Positions 19,693 through 20,967 of a stretch of 20,967 bases of DNA are shown here, in pieces. Source of the DNA: JAYODZ01 sp965662735 (GTDB taxonomy: Bacteria > Pseudomonadota > Alphaproteobacteria > RS24). Under the pieces are notes generated by a model. It did no database searches. It was not told the DNA's origin and saw only the letters and a program-made list of their open reading frames with translations. The stretch covers positions 1-20,967 of the forward strand of contig CBFIIU010000022.1 of the NCBI GenBank assembly GCA_965662735.1, in the 5' to 3' direction. Each line of letters starts with the position of its first letter. Position 1 is the first letter of the stretch. The position numbers and the translations under genes were made by a program.

Positions 19693-20967
19693 TTATTCCC
19701 CTCGATTTAACCGAATACGAATGGAGCGACCATGCGCGTCTAAGCCCTCAATGTCGGCAAGGGTCATCGCGGCAGGGCCGATCGCCGCTAAGGCTTCTGC
19801 CGAGCACCCCACGAGAGAAGTCCGCTTCATAAAGTTCAGAACCGACAAACCCGATGCATATCGGGCGGCCCGCGATGTGGGGAGCACATGATTGGGCCCC
19901 GCGACATAATCGCCAATCGCTTCTGGCGTGTAGCGGCCCAAGAAAATCGCACCCGCATGATGGATCCGTTCGGCCAAAGCCTCTGGTTCAGCTACCGCCA
20001 ATTCGAGATGTTCAGGCGCCAGCGCGTCGACTAAAGCGGGCGCCTCGCGCATCACATCCTCGACGCAAATAATCACGCCATAAGTCGACCAGCTCGCCGC
20101 CGCAATATCGGCACGCGCGAGGGTTTTGAGATGCGTCGCAATGGCGCGCTCAACCGCCTCAGCAAATTCGGGGTGATCGCAGATTAAAATCGATTGGGCC
20201 ACGGGATCATGCTCGGCCTGGCTCAACAAATCGGCAGCAATCCATGCCGGATCATTATCACGATCCGCAACAACTAGAATTTCCGACGGCCCTGCGATCA
20301 TATCGATACCGACCTGACCAAACACATGGCGCTTGGCGGCAGCCACATAGGCATTTCCGGGGCCCACAATCACATTGACCGGCGCAATGCTGGCCGTGCC
20401 ATAGGCCATTGCCGCAATGGCTTGGGCGCCCCCGATCCGATAAATTTCATCAACGCCGGCGCGGCGTGCCGCCGCCAAAACCAGTGGGTTCACCCGCCCA
20501 TCCGGAGTCGGAACCGTCATCACCAAACGCGACACGCCGGCAACCTTGGCCGGCACGGCATTCATCAAAACCGACGATGGATAATTGGCCGTGCCCCCAG
20601 GCACATATAAACCCGCCGCATCAACCGGCCGCCAACGATGGCCCAAGCGCACGCCAGCATCATCGGTATAGCTGTCATCTTGCGGTTTTTGCCGTTCGTG
20701 AAAGGCACGAATGCGCGCGGCGGCCACATCGAGTGCGGCTAAAACATCCGGCGCACATAAACCCTCGGCGTGTGTGATCTCATCATCAGAAAACCGCAAT
20801 TGCGCCGGCGTCAGCTCGAGACGGTCAAATTGAGCAGTCAGCGCGCAAAGGGCTTGATCGCCCTCGGCAATGACCCGTTCAATCAGGCCAGCTACCTGCA
20901 TTTGGACATCCGCTTCTTGAGCGCGTTTCATATTGAGGACGCGTTCAAATGCGGCTGAAAAATCCGC
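19693..20967 (-). CDS. hisD: Histidinol dehydrogenase, 5' end outside window
   Basis: 424 residues are visible; the frame stays open to the right edge. HisD oxidises histidinol to histidine in two NAD-dependent steps, the last in histidine biosynthesis. In visible-part numbering: zinc/active-site residues Q250 and H253 (SQAEHDP), catalytic E320-H321 (PEHLEL), D353 (GDYVAGPNHVLPT) and H412 (DAHGRS), plus GPGNAYVAAAK in the NAD-binding part. All expected key residues are present. The ATG at 20931 is not the start: the 12 codons before it read ADFSAAFERVLN, which matches the family N-terminus (DF..AF..LL..KR). The real start lies just outside the window. The UPF0262 gene follows 4 bp later. Confidence 0.97.
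   Translation of the reverse strand, partial: ADFSAAFERVLNMKRAQEADVQMQVAGLIERVIAEGDQALCALTAQFDRLELTPAQLRFSDDEITHAEGLCAPDVLAALDVAAARIRAFHERQKPQDDSYTDDAGVRLGHRWRPVDAAGLYVPGGTANYPSSVLMNAVPAKVAGVSRLVMTVPTPDGRVNPLVLAAARRAGVDEIYRIGGAQAIAAMAYGTASIAPVNVIVGPGNAYVAAAKRHVFGQVGIDMIAGPSEILVVADRDNDPAWIAADLLSQAEHDPVAQSILICDHPEFAEAVERAIATHLKTLARADIAAASWSTYGVIICVEDVMREAPALVDALAPEHLELAVAEPEALAERIHHAGAIFLGRYTPEAIGDYVAGPNHVLPTSRAARYASGLSVLNFMKRTSLVGCSAEALAAIGPAAMTLADIEGLDAHGRSIRIRLNRGE

Noticed and set aside
20929..20931. ATG as the hisD start
   Set aside because: The 12 codons upstream to the edge match the conserved HisD N-terminus, so the gene is cut by the window rather than starting here.

Overview
The window looks like a piece of an alphaproteobacterial chromosome of moderate GC content. 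The best evidence is the right-hand block. It carries hisD, a UPF0262-family gene, infA, maf, an RNase E/G gene, yacG and tRNA-Phe, all on the minus strand. This order is a familiar housekeeping cluster in Alphaproteobacteria, and UPF0262 proteins are found mainly in that class. The species cannot be told from the sequence alone.

Left half (1-10147, minus strand): one uninterrupted reading frame of at least 3382 codons that runs off the left edge. It begins with a signal peptide and a haemagglutination-activity (TPS) secretion domain. A very long glycine/serine/threonine-rich beta-helical passenger with large internal repeats follows, and then an alternating series of MBG and YDG modules near the left edge. 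It is a giant two-partner-secretion (FHA-like) exoprotein, presumably a surface adhesin. Its transporter partner (TpsB) is not in the window.

Middle (10148-15446): an intergenic region of about 510 bp holds a promoter candidate for the exoprotein, several inverted repeats and a 3 x 12 bp tandem repeat. It separates the exoprotein from a divergent cytoplasmic GH3 beta-glucosidase. The glucosidase converges, with interleaved stop codons, on a two-domain oxidoreductase that joins a Gfo/Idh/MocA dehydrogenase to an aldo/keto reductase. Together these suggest intracellular breakdown of glycosides and redox conversion of sugars; the link between them is inferred from adjacency.

Right (15447-20967): tRNA-Phe is flanked by three unrelated short tandem repeats. 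Beyond it, yacG overlaps the RNase E/G gene by 4 bp. An oppositely oriented short-chain dehydrogenase gene then interrupts the cluster, followed by maf overlapping infA, the UPF0262 gene, and a 5'-truncated hisD that runs off the right edge. Recurrent features of the non-coding DNA are short tandem duplications of 12, 13, 14, 16 and 20 bp, each with a different unit, and GAGGC/GCCTC-type palindromes.
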